Shown here one piece after another: positions 7,869 through 17,672 of a stretch of DNA of 64,000 nucleotides. The notes under the pieces were generated by a model. It was not told the DNA's origin and ran no database searches. It was given only the letters and a program-made list of their open reading frames with translations. Both the position numbers and the translations under genes were made by a program. The number at the start of each line of letters is the position of its first letter. Position 1 is the stretch's first letter. Source of the stretch: Paracoccus chinensis (GTDB taxonomy: Bacteria > Pseudomonadota > Alphaproteobacteria > Rhodobacterales > Rhodobacteraceae); assembly GCF_900102885.1 (NCBI RefSeq), contig NZ_FNGE01000009.1:1-64000 (forward strand). Direction: 5' to 3'.

Positions 7869-10736
7869 ATGAGCTTCGCCGAACGCATCACCCGCCTGCC
7901 ACTTCCGACCGACGAGAACCGTGGCGTCACCGCTGCCGCCCTGCTGCCGGGACTCGCCCCCCGGCTGACCGACCTGCTGCGCGGGACCGCAGGCTCCAGC
8001 CCCTATCTGGCGGGGCTGATCGAGCGCGAAGCCAGCTGGTTGGCCGGGGCGCTGAACCGCGACCCGACCGCCGCCTGGCTGGCCTTCGCCGAAACCGAAG
8101 GCCTCGAGGCGCTGTCCCCTGCCGAGCTTGGCCCCGCGCTGCGGCAGGCCAAGCGGCGCGTGGCCCTTTATGCCGCACTGGCCGACCTGGGCGGCGTCTG
8201 GTCACTGGACGAGGTGACAGGCGTTCTGACCGACCTGGCAGACCGCGCGACCGATCTTGCGCTGCGGGCCCATGTCGCGGAGGAGGCGCGGCGCGGCAAG
8301 CTGCCCGCGCCCCTGGCGGGGGCCACGCCCGACGCGGCCGGAATCTTCGCGCTGGCCATGGGCAAGATGGGCGCGCGCGAGCTGAACTATTCCTCGGACA
8401 TCGACCTGATCGTCCTTTACGACGACGCGGCCTATGCCCCCGCCGACCAGCACGAGGTCCGCGCGGCCCTGATCCGCGCCACCCGAAAGGCCGCGGCCAC
8501 GCTGTCGGACCTGACCGCGCAAGGCTATGTCTTCCGCACCGACCTGCGGCTGCGGCCCGACGCCTCGGTGACGCCGGTCTGCATCTCGGCCAGCGCGGCG
8601 CTGGGCTATTACGAGGCCGAGGGGCGCAGCTGGGAACGCGCCGCCTACATCAAGGCGCGGCCCTGCGCGGGGGATCTTTCGGCGGGGCAGCGCTTCCTGG
8701 ACGCGCTGCGGCCCTTCGTCTGGCGGCGGCACCTCGACTTCGCCACTGTCGAGGACACGCACGAGATGCGCCGCCGCATCCGCGACCACAAGGGACTGCA
8801 CGGCATCCGCGTGCTGGGCCATGACATCAAGCTGGGCCGCGGCGGCATCCGCGAGATCGAGTTCTTCGCCCAGACCCGCCAGCTGATCGCGGGCGGGCGC
8901 GATCCCGACCTACGTGCGCGCCGCACCGTCGATGCGCTGGCCGCGCTGGCCGACAAGGGCTGGATCCCCGCCGAGGTCGCCGAGGAGCTTTCAGCTCATT
9001 ACCGCGCGCATCGCGAGATCGAGCATCGCATCCAGATGGTGAACGATGCCCAGACCCACGCGCTGCCCTCGACGCCCGAGGCCCTGGGCCTCGTGGCGCG
9101 GCTGGCAGGCGAGCCCAAAACTGAGGACTGGTGCGCGCGATTGGAGGCGCGCCTGCACCGCGTCGAGGAGTTGACCGGCGACCTGTTCGAGCCGGGAACC
9201 GCCGCCGACCGTCCCCGGCTCAGCGCCGAGCAGGCGGCGGTGGTCGAGGGGTGGCAGAGCTATCCGGCCTTCAGGTCCGCCCGCGCGCAGCAGGTCTTCG
9301 CCCGGATCGAGCCGCGTGTCCTGTCCAGCCTGTTTCGCTCGGGCCGTCCCGACGAGGCGCTGGGCCGCTTCGACAGCTTCCTGCGCGGGCTTCCGGCGGG
9401 CGTGCAGCTTTTCTCGATGTTCGAATCGAACCCCTCCCTGATCGACCTGCTGGGCGACATCTGCGCGACCTCGCCGGGCCTTGCCACCTACCTTGCACGT
9501 CACCCGGAGGTGCTCGATGCGGTGCTGGCGGGCAGTTTCTTTGCCCCCTGGCCGGGCATCGAGGCGATGCGGTCCGAACTGTCGGCAACGCTTGACCGCA
9601 CGATGGCCGCGCCCGACGGAGGATATGAACGGGCGCTCGATGCTGCCCGGCGCTGGGCGCACGAATGGCAGTTCCGCGTGGGCGTCCACCACCTGCGCGC
9701 GCTGGTCGAGGCCGAGGAAGCGGGCCAGCATTACGCCGACATCGCCGATGCGGCGCTGGCGGCGCTGGCGCCCCTGGTCACGGCCGAGTTCGCGCGCCGC
9801 CACGGCCCGCCGCCGGGGCATGGGGCGGCGGTGCTGGGCATGGGCTCGCTGGGCGCGCGGCAGCTGAACGCGGCCTCGGACCTGGACCTGATCGTGATCT
9901 ATGACGCGGCAGGGGCCGAGGGTTCCTCCGGGCCGAAGCCGCTGGCAACACGGGCTTATTACGCACGCCTGACGCAGGCGCTGCTGACCGCCGTCACCGC
10001 GCCCACGGCGGCGGGCCGGCTTTACGAGGTGGACATGCGGCTGCGCCCCTCGGGGCGGCAGGGGCCGGTGGCGACGGGTTTCGAATCCTTCCGCACCTAC
10101 CAGATGGAGGAGGCCTGGACCTGGGAGCATCTGGCCCTGACCCGCGCCCGCGTCATTGCGGTGCTGTCGGGCACCCTGTCCGATTCGCCGGATCAGACTG
10201 AGCCGCGGCCGGAGGCCGAGGAGCAGGCGCCGCTGGCGGTTCGCCTTGAAACCCTGCGGCGCGAGGTGCTGGCGGTGCGCGGGACGGACCCGCGCGTCAT
10301 TCCCGATCTTGAGGAGATGCGGCAGCGGATCTTCGCGGCCAAGGCGCCGGACGGGCGGTGGGAGGCCAAGATCGGCCGAGGCCGCCTGCAGGACATCGAA
10401 CTCCTCGCTCAGTCTCTGGCGCTGCGCAGCGCCTCGCCCTCGCGCGGGGCGGGGATGCAGATCCGCGCAGGCCGCCGCGCCGGGCTGATCGGGACCGAGG
10501 ACGCGACCAACCTGACCGTCGCGCATCGCTTCCTGTGGCGGCTGCATTGCGCGGGCCGCCTGCTGACCGACCGGCCCTTGGACATGGAGGCGCTGGGCCG
10601 GGGCGGGCAGGACTTCCTGCTGCGGGAAACGGCCTGTGCCACGCTGGACGAGCTGGCGGCGCGGCTCGATGCGACGGTCGACTCGGCGGGCCGGATCATC
10701 GACGCACTGACCCAGGCGGCCGAGGCGGTGCCGTAA
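7869..10736 (+). CDS. glnE: Glutamine synthetase adenylyltransferase/deadenylylase
   Basis: A 955-residue bifunctional enzyme that attaches AMP to glutamine synthetase and removes it, controlling ammonium assimilation in response to PII and glutamine. Two nucleotidyltransferase modules are visible. The N-terminal adenylyl-removing module has GKMGARELNYSSDIDLIVLY (about residues 167-187) and the C-terminal adenylylating module GMGSLGARQLNAASDLDLIV (about 656-676). Each is followed by the helical GlnD/PII-uridylyltransferase domain (GRGGIREIEFFAQ, GRGRLQDIELLAQ). The length is close to the E. coli protein (946). The gene stands alone, with a 138-bp gap to the convergent neighbour. Confidence 0.97.
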   Translation: MSFAERITRLPLPTDENRGVTAAALLPGLAPRLTDLLRGTAGSSPYLAGLIEREASWLAGALNRDPTAAWLAFAETEGLEALSPAELGPALRQAKRRVALYAALADLGGVWSLDEVTGVLTDLADRATDLALRAHVAEEARRGKLPAPLAGATPDAAGIFALAMGKMGARELNYSSDIDLIVLYDDAAYAPADQHEVRAALIRATRKAAATLSDLTAQGYVFRTDLRLRPDASVTPVCISASAALGYYEAEGRSWERAAYIKARPCAGDLSAGQRFLDALRPFVWRRHLDFATVEDTHEMRRRIRDHKGLHGIRVLGHDIKLGRGGIREIEFFAQTRQLIAGGRDPDLRARRTVDALAALADKGWIPAEVAEELSAHYRAHREIEHRIQMVNDAQTHALPSTPEALGLVARLAGEPKTEDWCARLEARLHRVEELTGDLFEPGTAADRPRLSAEQAAVVEGWQSYPAFRSARAQQVFARIEPRVLSSLFRSGRPDEALGRFDSFLRGLPAGVQLFSMFESNPSLIDLLGDICATSPGLATYLARHPEVLDAVLAGSFFAPWPGIEAMRSELSATLDRTMAAPDGGYERALDAARRWAHEWQFRVGVHHLRALVEAEEAGQHYADIADAALAALAPLVTAEFARRHGPPPGHGAAVLGMGSLGARQLNAASDLDLIVIYDAAGAEGSSGPKPLATRAYYARLTQALLTAVTAPTAAGRLYEVDMRLRPSGRQGPVATGFESFRTYQMEEAWTWEHLALTRARVIAVLSGTLSDSPDQTEPRPEAEEQAPLAVRLETLRREVLAVRGTDPRVIPDLEEMRQRIFAAKAPDGRWEAKIGRGRLQDIELLAQSLALRSASPSRGAGMQIRAGRRAGLIGTEDATNLTVAHRFLWRLHCAGRLLTDRPLDMEALGRGGQDFLLRETACATLDELAARLDATVDSAGRIIDALTQAAEAVP

Positions 10737-10816
10737 ACGCCGAGAGACCGCAGGAGGCGGGTCCAGATTGCATCTTCGGGGCTAAGGAATTGTAGGCCCA
10801 ATCCATGTCGCAAGGG

Positions 10817-10848
10817 CGCAAGGACCGTTGCAAGACAGCGGTCCTGCG
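10817..10848. other. Hairpin between glnE and the GT2 gene
   Basis: AGGACCG (10821-10827) and CGGTCCT (10839-10845) pair perfectly, and the stem extends outward (CGC/GCG) past one bulged A. The hairpin lies between two convergent genes and may act as a terminator for either, although no clear T-run follows. Confidence 0.4.
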
Positions 10849-10874
10849 AGGCGCCTTGGTAGGCTCTCCGGTCC

Positions 10875-12935
10875 TCAACCAATCGAGCCGTTGACACGCA
10901 GCGGCATGGTTGCCGCAGGCGCTTCGCTGCTTTCGGGTGGCGAACTGTTCAGCACGGGGATCAGCGCGCCTTCGGGGAGGGCGTCCAGGCTTTCATCCAC
11001 GGCATGGTCGAAGACGCCATGGGTGGTCTTGTCCCAGTAGAAGGGCTTGGCGACGATCTCGTAGGCGGCCTTCCAGGCGGCAAGGCAGGCCAGCGGGAAA
11101 TAGAGATACAGCGTGGGCGCCCAGGGCATCAGATGCGGATGAGTGCGCCGCACCGCCCAGATCGCCACGACCACGTTCAGCGCCTCGGACAAAAGGAACG
11201 TGGCGATCACCGCCGTGCCCAGCCAGCCGTCCATCAGCGGCCCCAGCGGATGACCGAGGCCCACGGTCAGCAGCCAGAAGCTCCACAGCACGGGCGCCAG
11301 CATGAACTGCTGGACGGTGGCGAACATCTGCAGATGGAAGCCGACCGTCGGCCAGAAGCCGATCTCGCGCACCAGCCGGCTTGGCGCGCGCATGTGGACG
11401 CCCCAGGTCATCGCGAAGCCCTTGAGCCAGCGCGACCGCTGCTTGATCCAGGGAAGTGCGCGGCAGTTCGCCTCTTCATGCGTCGTCGTCGCGACGATCT
11501 CGGTGCGATAGCCGAGGCGCGCAAGGCGCACGCCAAGGTCGGCGTCCTCGGTGACGTTCCAGCCGTCCCAGCCACCCGCCTGCGCCAGCGCTGTGCGGCG
11601 GATGAAGAAGGTCGTCCCGCCCAAGGGCACCACCAGTCCCATGCGCGCGAGCCCCGGCAGGACGCCCCGGAACCAGGCCGAGTATTCCAGCGTGAAGCAG
11701 CGGGCGAGCCAGTTGGTGCGCGGGTTGTAGAAATCCAGCGCGCCCTGTACGCAGGCGACCTGAGGCGGGGCGAAATGCAGGTGGCGGGCCACCTTGTGCA
11801 GCTGGTCGGGCTCGGGCCGGTCCTCGGCATCCCAGACGCCGATGATCTCGCCCCGGCAGAAGTTCAGCGCATAGTTCAGCGCCCGCGGCTTGGTGCGGAT
11901 CGGGCCGTCGGGCACGGTCACGACGCGCATCCAGAAGGGCAGGGTCACGCCCTCCAGCGCGTGGCGCGTCACGGTGTCGGTTTCCTCGACCACCAGCAGG
12001 ATGTCGGTCAGTTCGCGCGGATAGTTCAGCCGGGCGAGGCGGCCGACGAGCCGGTCGGCAATGTCCTCCTCGCGGAACATCGGAACCATGACCGAGATCA
12101 CGGGCCATTTCTCCTCCATCCCCGCATCCGGATGGACAGCTTCGGCCTTGCGCAGCCCGCGCAGCGTTGCGCGGAAAGCCAGCGCCTTCAGCACCGTGGT
12201 CGCCACCAGCGTCCCGATCGCCAGAAGGCTCACCAGCGCCAGCACCATCACCGGGGCCAGCCACAGCCCCAGCGTCAACGCGGCCATCACCGCCAGCAGG
12301 ATGCGACCCAGCCGTCCCTCGTTCCGGGTGCGGCAACTGAACTCGGGAGGCACGCAGGTTTCGGCCTGCCGGATCAGCGCGGTGCGGCGGGTGGCCAGCA
12401 GCGCCTGGATGCAGTCGGTTTCCGGGCAGAGCAGCATCCGCACGGGACCGAGCCGCTTTTCGAGCTGCCCGCGCAGGGCCTCGAACCGCTCGGGCCAGGC
12501 GGCGGCCACGAAAGTCACGCCGCCGGTCCGTCGCCAGGGCACGACGCCTTGGGTCAGGCACCAGTCCGCGCCCATCTCGTCGATCAGCCGCGCGTCGGGG
12601 GGCAGGGCGGCGAGGTCGATGACGCTGGTGCGCCATTGCCGCGACAGGGCGCGGAACAGCGCCTGCGGCGTGACCCAGCCGCGCGCCAGCAGGATCTCGC
12701 CCAGCCGCGCCGTCTCGCGCCGCTGCATGACCAGCGCCTTGAGCAGATTGCCCGGATCGACCGCGCCCTCGTCCAGCAGGATCTGCCCCAAGGGCCGGCT
12801 GTCGCGCCCGGAAGGGCGCAGCGCGGGCCGGTCGTCGGGTCGGGCCACGCGCGGGCGGAACGGAACCGGCGCCCGCTCAGCCTCGGGCGCAGCAGGAGTT
12901 CCCGGCAGCTTGCGGCGAATCGGCGTGACGGACAT
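10875..12935 (-). CDS. Membrane GT2 glycosyltransferase with N-terminal MshEN-like domain
   Basis: A 686-residue fusion. Residues about 45-200 resemble the N-terminal domain of type II secretion/pilus ATPases (MshEN/T2SSE-N): RPLGQILLDEGAVDPGNLLKAL, then LGEILLARGWVTPQALFRALS, two copies of the characteristic LG.ILL..G pattern. Two membrane segments follow (about 208-255). The GT2 catalytic domain has WDAEDRPEPDQ (about 364-374), TEDADLG (about 459-465) and QRSRW (about 497-501), the D, TED and QxxRW motifs of processive cellulose/curdlan synthase-type enzymes. C-terminal membrane segments complete it. MshEN domains can bind cyclic di-GMP, so a c-di-GMP-controlled polysaccharide synthase is a reasonable inference. 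The sugar is unknown. No partner genes lie beside it. Confidence 0.85.
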   Translation of the reverse strand: MSVTPIRRKLPGTPAAPEAERAPVPFRPRVARPDDRPALRPSGRDSRPLGQILLDEGAVDPGNLLKALVMQRRETARLGEILLARGWVTPQALFRALSRQWRTSVIDLAALPPDARLIDEMGADWCLTQGVVPWRRTGGVTFVAAAWPERFEALRGQLEKRLGPVRMLLCPETDCIQALLATRRTALIRQAETCVPPEFSCRTRNEGRLGRILLAVMAALTLGLWLAPVMVLALVSLLAIGTLVATTVLKALAFRATLRGLRKAEAVHPDAGMEEKWPVISVMVPMFREEDIADRLVGRLARLNYPRELTDILLVVEETDTVTRHALEGVTLPFWMRVVTVPDGPIRTKPRALNYALNFCRGEIIGVWDAEDRPEPDQLHKVARHLHFAPPQVACVQGALDFYNPRTNWLARCFTLEYSAWFRGVLPGLARMGLVVPLGGTTFFIRRTALAQAGGWDGWNVTEDADLGVRLARLGYRTEIVATTTHEEANCRALPWIKQRSRWLKGFAMTWGVHMRAPSRLVREIGFWPTVGFHLQMFATVQQFMLAPVLWSFWLLTVGLGHPLGPLMDGWLGTAVIATFLLSEALNVVVAIWAVRRTHPHLMPWAPTLYLYFPLACLAAWKAAYEIVAKPFYWDKTTHGVFDHAVDESLDALPEGALIPVLNSSPPESSEAPAATMPLRVNGSIG

Positions 12936-13005
12936 CGGGCACCTGGGGGCTGTCGAAACCTGCCCCTTGATGGTCCGAAATGCTTAAACCACCGTTAACG
13001 GGGCG

Positions 13006-14157
13006 TCAGCCCTGCCGGCGCTCGCGCATGGCCTCGGCGAAGCGCTCGAACAGGTAGGCGCTGTCCTGCGGGCCGGGGCTCGCCTCGGGGTGATACTGGA
13101 CCGAGAAGACCGGCCGGTCCGCGACCTTCAATCCGCAGTTCGACCCGTCGAAAAGGCTGACATGCGTCTCGATCACGCCCTCGGGCAGGGTCTGCGCATC
13201 CACCGCGAAGCCATGGTTCATCGAGGTGATCTCGACCTTGCCGGTTTCCTTGTCGCGCACTGGGTGGTTCGCGCCGTGGTGGCCGTGGCTCATCTTGACG
13301 GTCTTCGCCCCCAGGGCCAGCGCAAGCATCTGGTGGCCAAGGCAGATGCCGAAGATCGGCAGGTCGCGGTCCAGAAGCTTCTGGATCATCGGCACGGCAT
13401 ATTCGCCCGTCGCGGCCGGGTCGCCCGGGCCGTTCGACAGGAAGACGCCATCGGGATCGTGGGCCAGCACTTCCTCGGCGGTGGCGGTGGCGGGCAGGAC
13501 GGTCACATCGGCCCCCGCCTCGGCCAGCGAGCGCAGGATGTTCCGCTTGGCGCCGTAGTCCAGCGCCACCACGCGCAGGGGCTTTTCGGGACGCTCGGAC
13601 CCGAAGCCGCCGGGCCAGCGCCACATCCCCTCGTCCCAGCGATAGCTCTGGGTGCAGCTGACCTCGCGGGCGAGGTCCATGCCGACCAGCCCCGGCCAGT
13701 TGCGGGCGCGGGCCACCATCGCCTCGATGTCGAAGTTGCCCTCCGGGTCGTGTGCCAGCACCACGTGGGGTGCGCCCTGCTGGCGGATCGCGCGGGTCAG
13801 GCGGCGGGTGTCCACGCCGCCGATGCCGATGCGGCCGCGCCGTTCCATCCAGGCGGCGAGGTCCGAGGCGGCGCGCCAGTTCGAGGGCTCGGTCGGGTCC
13901 CACTTGACGACGATGCCGGCCGCGACCGGGTCGGGCGCCTCGTCGTCCTCGGGCGTGACGCCGGTGTTGCCGATATGGGGGAAGGTGAAGGTGACGACCT
14001 GGGCTGCATAGCTGGGGTCGGTCATGATCTCCTGATAGCCGGTCATGGCGGTGTTGAAGACCAGTTCGGCCACGACCTCGCCCGCCGCACCGAAGCCTCG
14101 GCCATAGAAGATCGTCCCGTCGGCCAGAGCCAGGCACGCGGTCGGTTTCTGTTCCAT
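13006..14157 (-). CDS. carA: Carbamoyl-phosphate synthase small (glutaminase) subunit
   Basis: A 383-residue glutamine amidotransferase subunit that supplies ammonia to CarB for carbamoyl phosphate, used in arginine and pyrimidine synthesis. The N-terminal CPSase_sm_chain domain (ADGTIFYGRGFGA, NTAMTGYQEIMTDPSY) is followed by a class I GATase domain with nucleophile Cys in GICLGHQ (about residue 271) and His-Glu in YHPEASPGP (about 358-360). ATG 14157 gives the usual start (MEQKPTACLALADG); a longer open frame upstream has no family similarity. The gene is divergent from the YqeY-like gene (115-bp gap). carB is not in the window. Confidence 0.96.
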   Translation of the reverse strand: MEQKPTACLALADGTIFYGRGFGAAGEVVAELVFNTAMTGYQEIMTDPSYAAQVVTFTFPHIGNTGVTPEDDEAPDPVAAGIVVKWDPTEPSNWRAASDLAAWMERRGRIGIGGVDTRRLTRAIRQQGAPHVVLAHDPEGNFDIEAMVARARNWPGLVGMDLAREVSCTQSYRWDEGMWRWPGGFGSERPEKPLRVVALDYGAKRNILRSLAEAGADVTVLPATATAEEVLAHDPDGVFLSNGPGDPAATGEYAVPMIQKLLDRDLPIFGICLGHQMLALALGAKTVKMSHGHHGANHPVRDKETGKVEITSMNHGFAVDAQTLPEGVIETHVSLFDGSNCGLKVADRPVFSVQYHPEASPGPQDSAYLFERFAEAMRERRQG

Positions 14158-14272
14158 CTCGAACCCCCGGAAAATCGGGCGAGAGCTAAGGGATGCGGCG
14201 GATGGGGTCAAGGCTTGACCCGTGCCTGCCGCAAGGGCAAGCGTGGCCCGACCCAAGACAGCGAGGAACGAC

Positions 14273-14734
14273 ATGGAACTGCGCGAGCGCATCCAGGCGG
14301 CGACGAAAGAGGCGATGAGGGCCCGCGACGGACAGCGCCTGTCCACGCTGCGCCTGATCGGGGCGGCAGTCAAGGACCGCGAGATCGCCAAGCGCGGCGA
14401 GGATGCCGCCGGCGCGCTGACCGAGGAGGACCTGGTCGCGCTCTTGTCGCGCATGGTCAAGCAGCGCCAGGAATCCGCCCGCGCCTATGAAGAGGGCGGG
14501 CGGCTGGAACTGGCCGAGCGCGAGCAGGCCGAGATCGGCGTCATCCAGGAGTTCCTGCCGCGCCAGCTGTCGCCCGCCGAGATCGAGGCGGCGATCGATG
14601 CGACCATTTCCGAGCTTGGCGCCACGGGCGTGCGCGACATGGGCCGGGTCATGGGCGCGCTGCGCGAGCGTCACGCGGGGCAGATGGACTTCGGCGCGGC
14701 AGGCGCGCTGGTCAAGGCCCGGCTGATGGGCTGA
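14273..14734 (+). CDS. GatB/YqeY domain protein
   Basis: A 153-residue cytoplasmic protein, almost entirely the YqeY domain: LRERIQAATKEAMRARD at the start, LSTLRLIGAAVKDREI, SRMVKQRQESARAYEEGGR and the closing DFGAAGALVKARL. The domain is related to the tRNA-binding tail of the GatB amidotransferase subunit; the role of the free protein is not established. ATG 14273 follows GAGGAACG. It is divergent from carA and followed by a terminator-like hairpin. Confidence 0.92.
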   Translation: MELRERIQAATKEAMRARDGQRLSTLRLIGAAVKDREIAKRGEDAAGALTEEDLVALLSRMVKQRQESARAYEEGGRLELAEREQAEIGVIQEFLPRQLSPAEIEAAIDATISELGATGVRDMGRVMGALRERHAGQMDFGAAGALVKARLMG

Positions 14735-14740
14735 AGGAAG

Positions 14741-14776
14741 ACCGGGGGCGCTGCCTGCGGCCCCCGTGGTATTTTC
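14741..14776 (+). terminator. Terminator after the YqeY-like gene
   Basis: CGGGGGC (14743-14749) pairs with GCCCCCG (14760-14766), followed shortly by ATTTTC. It begins eight bases after the stop. A second hairpin, CGGGTGCC/GGGCACCCG, lies just beyond (about 14788-14812), before the convergent cmk gene. Confidence 0.55.
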
Positions 14777-14827
14777 ATGAAAAGGAACGGGTGCCGGGCT
14801 GACCGGGCACCCGTCCCGCGGTGCCGG

Positions 14828-15421
14828 TCAGGTGGACAGTCGTTCCTCGACCAGGGCGACGGCACGGGCCACGGCCTCGTCGATGGTCAGGGCTGTCGTG
14901 TCCAGGACGACCGCATCGGGCGCGGCGCGCAGGGGGGCCGTCGCGCGGGCGGCGTCGCGGGCATCGCGCTCGCGCAGTTGCGCCAGCATCGCGGCCGGAT
15001 CGGTTCCCAGTTCGGCGGCGCGGCGGGCGGCGCGGGTCTCGTCCTCTGCCACGACGTAAAGCTTGAGCTGCGCGCCCGGGCAGATCACCGTGCCGATGTC
15101 GCGCCCGTCCAGCACCGCGCCCGGTTCCTGCGCGGCGAAGCGGCGCTGGAAATCGACCAGCACGGCGCGCACCTCGGGAATGGCGGCGACCTGCGACGCG
15201 GCCTGACCCGCCTCGGCCGAGCGCAGGCCGGGGCGCAGCAGGTCCTCGGGCGTCAGTTCCCTGGCCGCCGCCACCGGATCGCCGCCGAGCGCACCGACCG
15301 CGCGATACAGAAGCCCCGTGTCCAGGTGCAGGAAGCCGAAGCGCTGCGCCAGAGCCCGCGCGATCGTGCCCTTGCCCGAAGCGGCCGGTCCGTCGATGGC
15401 GATGGTAAAGGGCATGGGCAT
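14828..15421 (-). CDS. cmk: Cytidylate kinase
   Basis: A 197-residue P-loop kinase that phosphorylates CMP and dCMP to the diphosphates. The Walker A motif is in [12 protein letters not shown] (residues 8-19), followed by [11 protein letters not shown] (acceptor site), [11 protein letters not shown] and RDARDAAR near the lid. It is slightly shorter than the about 225 residues of E. coli Cmk. ATG 15421 gives [15 protein letters not shown] 15415 is an equal alternative. In many proteobacteria cmk sits immediately before rpsA, but here rpsA is 43 kb away. Confidence 0.94.
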   Translation of the reverse strand: MPMPFTIAIDGPAASGKGTIARALAQRFGFLHLDTGLLYRAVGALGGDPVAAARELTPEDLLRPGLRSAEAGQAASQVAAIPEVRAVLVDFQRRFAAQEPGAVLDGRDIGTVICPGAQLKLYVVAEDETRAARRAAELGTDPAAMLAQLRERDARDAARATAPLRAAPDAVVLDTTALTIDEAVARAVALVEERLST

Positions 15422-15495
15422 TCTCCGGCTGCAGGTCGGCCTCTCTTGCCACAGGGGGCGGCCCGAGAGAAGCCGGGCCTTCCCGGTGGCGGGGC

Positions 15496-16668
15496 TCAGA
15501 CGATGGCGGCCTCGGCGAAGGGCTGGCCGTCCAGCACCCGCTGCACGCCCAGGGGCGACAGGTCCAGCGTCATCCAGTCGCCATGCACGATCTGTTCGGC
15601 AATGCCGCGGCCCACGGCCGGGGCCTGCTGCAGCCCGTGCCCGGAAAAGCCGTTGGCGTGGTAAAGGTTCGGCACCTGCGGATTGCGCCCGAGAATCGCG
15701 TTCTGGTCCAGCGTGTTGTAGGCGTAATGCCCCGCCCATTCGCGGATCACGCGGGCGGCGCCGAAGCCTTCAGCCCGGGCATAAAGGGCGGGCCAGACGT
15801 GATCCTCCCACAGTTCGGACTGGGGAACGAAGTCGTCCTCGTCGCAGGGGCCGTCGGTGGCGGGAACGGTCGCGGCCAGCCACTGGCCATGCTCGGGCCG
15901 CATCCAGATGCCCGAGGGATCGATGATCAGCGGAGCATCGGGATGGCGCGCCTCGGGTGCATCGACCACGAAGATCGTGCGCTTGCGCGGCTCGACCGGC
16001 AGGTCGAGGCCCATCGAGCGCATCAGCCCCGCCGCCCGTGGCCCCGCGCAGTTGACGAAGACGTCGGCCGGCCGCCGCCCGCCCTTCTCCAGATGCGCGG
16101 CCAGGATGCGGTCGCCATCCCGCTCGAATCCGGTCACGCGGTCGGTCACCCACACCGCGCCCGCCGCGCGCGCGGCGTTCTTCAGCCCCGACAGCAGGCC
16201 CATGTTGTCGAAGAAGCCTTCGTCCCGCGGGCCGAAGGCACCGGCCACGATGTCGTCGAGCTGCATCCAGGGAAAGCGCGCCGCCAGACCCGCGCGGTCC
16301 AGCACCTCGGTCGCGGCGCCAAGGCTGCGCTGCATGGCGGCCAGGCTTTCCAGCTGCACCGCACCCGTCTCGGTCTGGGTCAGGAACAGGTAGCCGTTCT
16401 CGCGCAGCCCGAGGTCCGGAACGCCGCCTTGGGGCCCGGTCCAGCGGGTGAAATCGCGGATGAACTCGATCCCGAAGCGGCTGATGGCGACGTTGATCTC
16501 GTTGGTGAACTGCGAACGGATGCCCGCCGCCGACAGCGCGGTCGAGCAGGTGGCATAGGTCGGGTCCTGCTCGACCACCGTCACCCGCAGCGCGGGGTCC
16601 AGCCGGGTCAGCCAGAAGGCCACGGATGCGCCCATCACCGCGCCGCCCGCGATCAGAACCTCGGTCAC
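15496..16668 (-). CDS. FAD-dependent oxidoreductase (DAO family)
   Basis: A 390-residue flavoprotein of the D-amino-acid/sarcosine/glycerol-3-phosphate oxidase superfamily. The N-terminal dinucleotide fold is [17 protein letters not shown] with an acidic end in [15 protein letters not shown], and the C-terminal FAD segment is [24 protein letters not shown]. GxGxxG is altered to GGAVMG, as in many family members. The start is GTG 16668, preceded by GGGGGA. By family it oxidises an amine or amino acid. The substrate is not clear, and the gene stands alone between cmk and NDUFA12. Confidence 0.85.
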   Translation of the reverse strand: MTEVLIAGGAVMGASVAFWLTRLDPALRVTVVEQDPTYATCSTALSAAGIRSQFTNEINVAISRFGIEFIRDFTRWTGPQGGVPDLGLRENGYLFLTQTETGAVQLESLAAMQRSLGAATEVLDRAGLAARFPWMQLDDIVAGAFGPRDEGFFDNMGLLSGLKNAARAAGAVWVTDRVTGFERDGDRILAAHLEKGGRRPADVFVNCAGPRAAGLMRSMGLDLPVEPRKRTIFVVDAPEARHPDAPLIIDPSGIWMRPEHGQWLAATVPATDGPCDEDDFVPQSELWEDHVWPALYARAEGFGAARVIREWAGHYAYNTLDQNAILGRNPQVPNLYHANGFSGHGLQQAPAVGRGIAEQIVHGDWMTLDLSPLGVQRVLDGQPFAEAAIV

Positions 16669-16819
16669 TGTGCAATTCCCCCTTGCCGTCGGTGGCGCAG
16701 GATTTGCCTAAGCCCGTGCCGCGCGCAAGGGTGCTTCACGAGGATGCAAGGCGCTGGACCTCGGGGCCGGGATCGGCGATACCAAGGCCCGAATTGCGCG
16801 CCTCAAGCGGAGCTGCCCC

Positions 16820-17194
16820 ATGTGGATCGTCGATCGAGTGCTGACCTGGTGGAACGGCCAGACCCTGGGCACCCAGGTCTGGACCGCCCGCCATGGAACC
16901 CGTGTCGGTGAGGATGAACTGGGCAACGTTTACTACCAGACCCCCGGCGGCAAGCGGCGTTGGGTGATCTACAACGGCGAGGCCGAGGCAAGCCGCGTGC
17001 CGCCTGACTGGCGCGGCTGGCTGACCCACACTTATGCCGAGCCGCCCAGCAAGGCGCCGCTGCCGCGCAAGGCCTGGGAAAAGCCGCATGTGCCGAACAT
17101 GACGGGGACTCCGGCCGCCTATCACCCGGCGGGTTCGCTGTACCGGGCCGAGCCGGTGGCCCGGCGCGACTACGACGCCTGGCAGCCCGAGTAA
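16820..17194 (+). CDS. NADH:ubiquinone oxidoreductase accessory subunit, NDUFA12 family
   Basis: A 124-residue homologue of the mitochondrial complex I accessory subunit NDUFA12 (B17.2), found in alphaproteobacterial complex I. The diagnostic segments are [65 protein letters not shown] and a closing DYDAWQPE. It binds at the arm of the complex on the cytoplasmic side. It lies 4 bp upstream of mlaD, although the nuo operon itself is not in the window. Confidence 0.96.
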   Translation: MWIVDRVLTWWNGQTLGTQVWTARHGTRVGEDELGNVYYQTPGGKRRWVIYNGEAEASRVPPDWRGWLTHTYAEPPSKAPLPRKAWEKPHVPNMTGTPAAYHPAGSLYRAEPVARRDYDAWQPE

Positions 17195-17198
17195 GGCC

Positions 17199-17672
17199 AT
17201 GTCCGAACGCGCGGAACGGGCCGAGCTGGTCGTCGGCGCCGCCGTGCTGGCCGTGGCGGCGGGCTTCCTGGCCTGGTCGGTCGGCGGCTGGGGCGAGCGC
17301 GGGCAGGGCACCTATCCGCTGGTCGCGTCCTTTCCCAATGTCGACGGGGTCGAGCGGGGAACCGAGGTGCGTCTTGCGGGCGTGCGCGTGGGCCGCGTCT
17401 CGGACGTGCGGCTGAACCCCGAAACCTATTACGCCGAGGCCGAGTTGCGGGTGCCCGAGAGCATCGTGCTGCCCACCGACAGCGCCGCGCTGATCCAGTC
17501 GGACGGGCTGCTGGGAGGCTCCTACATCGAGCTGCGGCCGGGCGGCGCGATGGAGACCCTGGGTCCCGGAGACGAGATCGAGGACGTGCAGGGCGCAGTC
17601 AGCCTGCTGGGGCTGATGATGAAATTCGTGGATTCGCAGGCGGGCGGGGACAACGCGGAGGATCAGCCGTGA
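17199..17672 (+). CDS. mlaD: MlaD-type MCE-domain lipid transport protein
   Basis: A 157-residue protein with one N-terminal membrane anchor (about residues 10-28) and a single MCE domain (about 38-115: LVASFPNVDGVERGTEVRLAG, VGRVSDVRL, LLGGSYIELRPGG). MlaD is the periplasmic hexameric substrate-binding part of the Mla ABC transporter that moves phospholipids between the membranes. The length is usual (E. coli 183). It ends in GTGA, where GTG starts the DUF2155 gene. The mlaEF permease and ATPase genes are not nearby. Confidence 0.92.
   Translation: MSERAERAELVVGAAVLAVAAGFLAWSVGGWGERGQGTYPLVASFPNVDGVERGTEVRLAGVRVGRVSDVRLNPETYYAEAELRVPESIVLPTDSAALIQSDGLLGGSYIELRPGGAMETLGPGDEIEDVQGAVSLLGLMMKFVDSQAGGDNAEDQP

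Noticed and set aside
13006..14460. A carA form with about 100 extra N-terminal residues
   Set aside because: The extra part overlaps the divergent YqeY-like gene antisense and has no similarity to CarA; ATG 14157 gives the conserved N-terminus.
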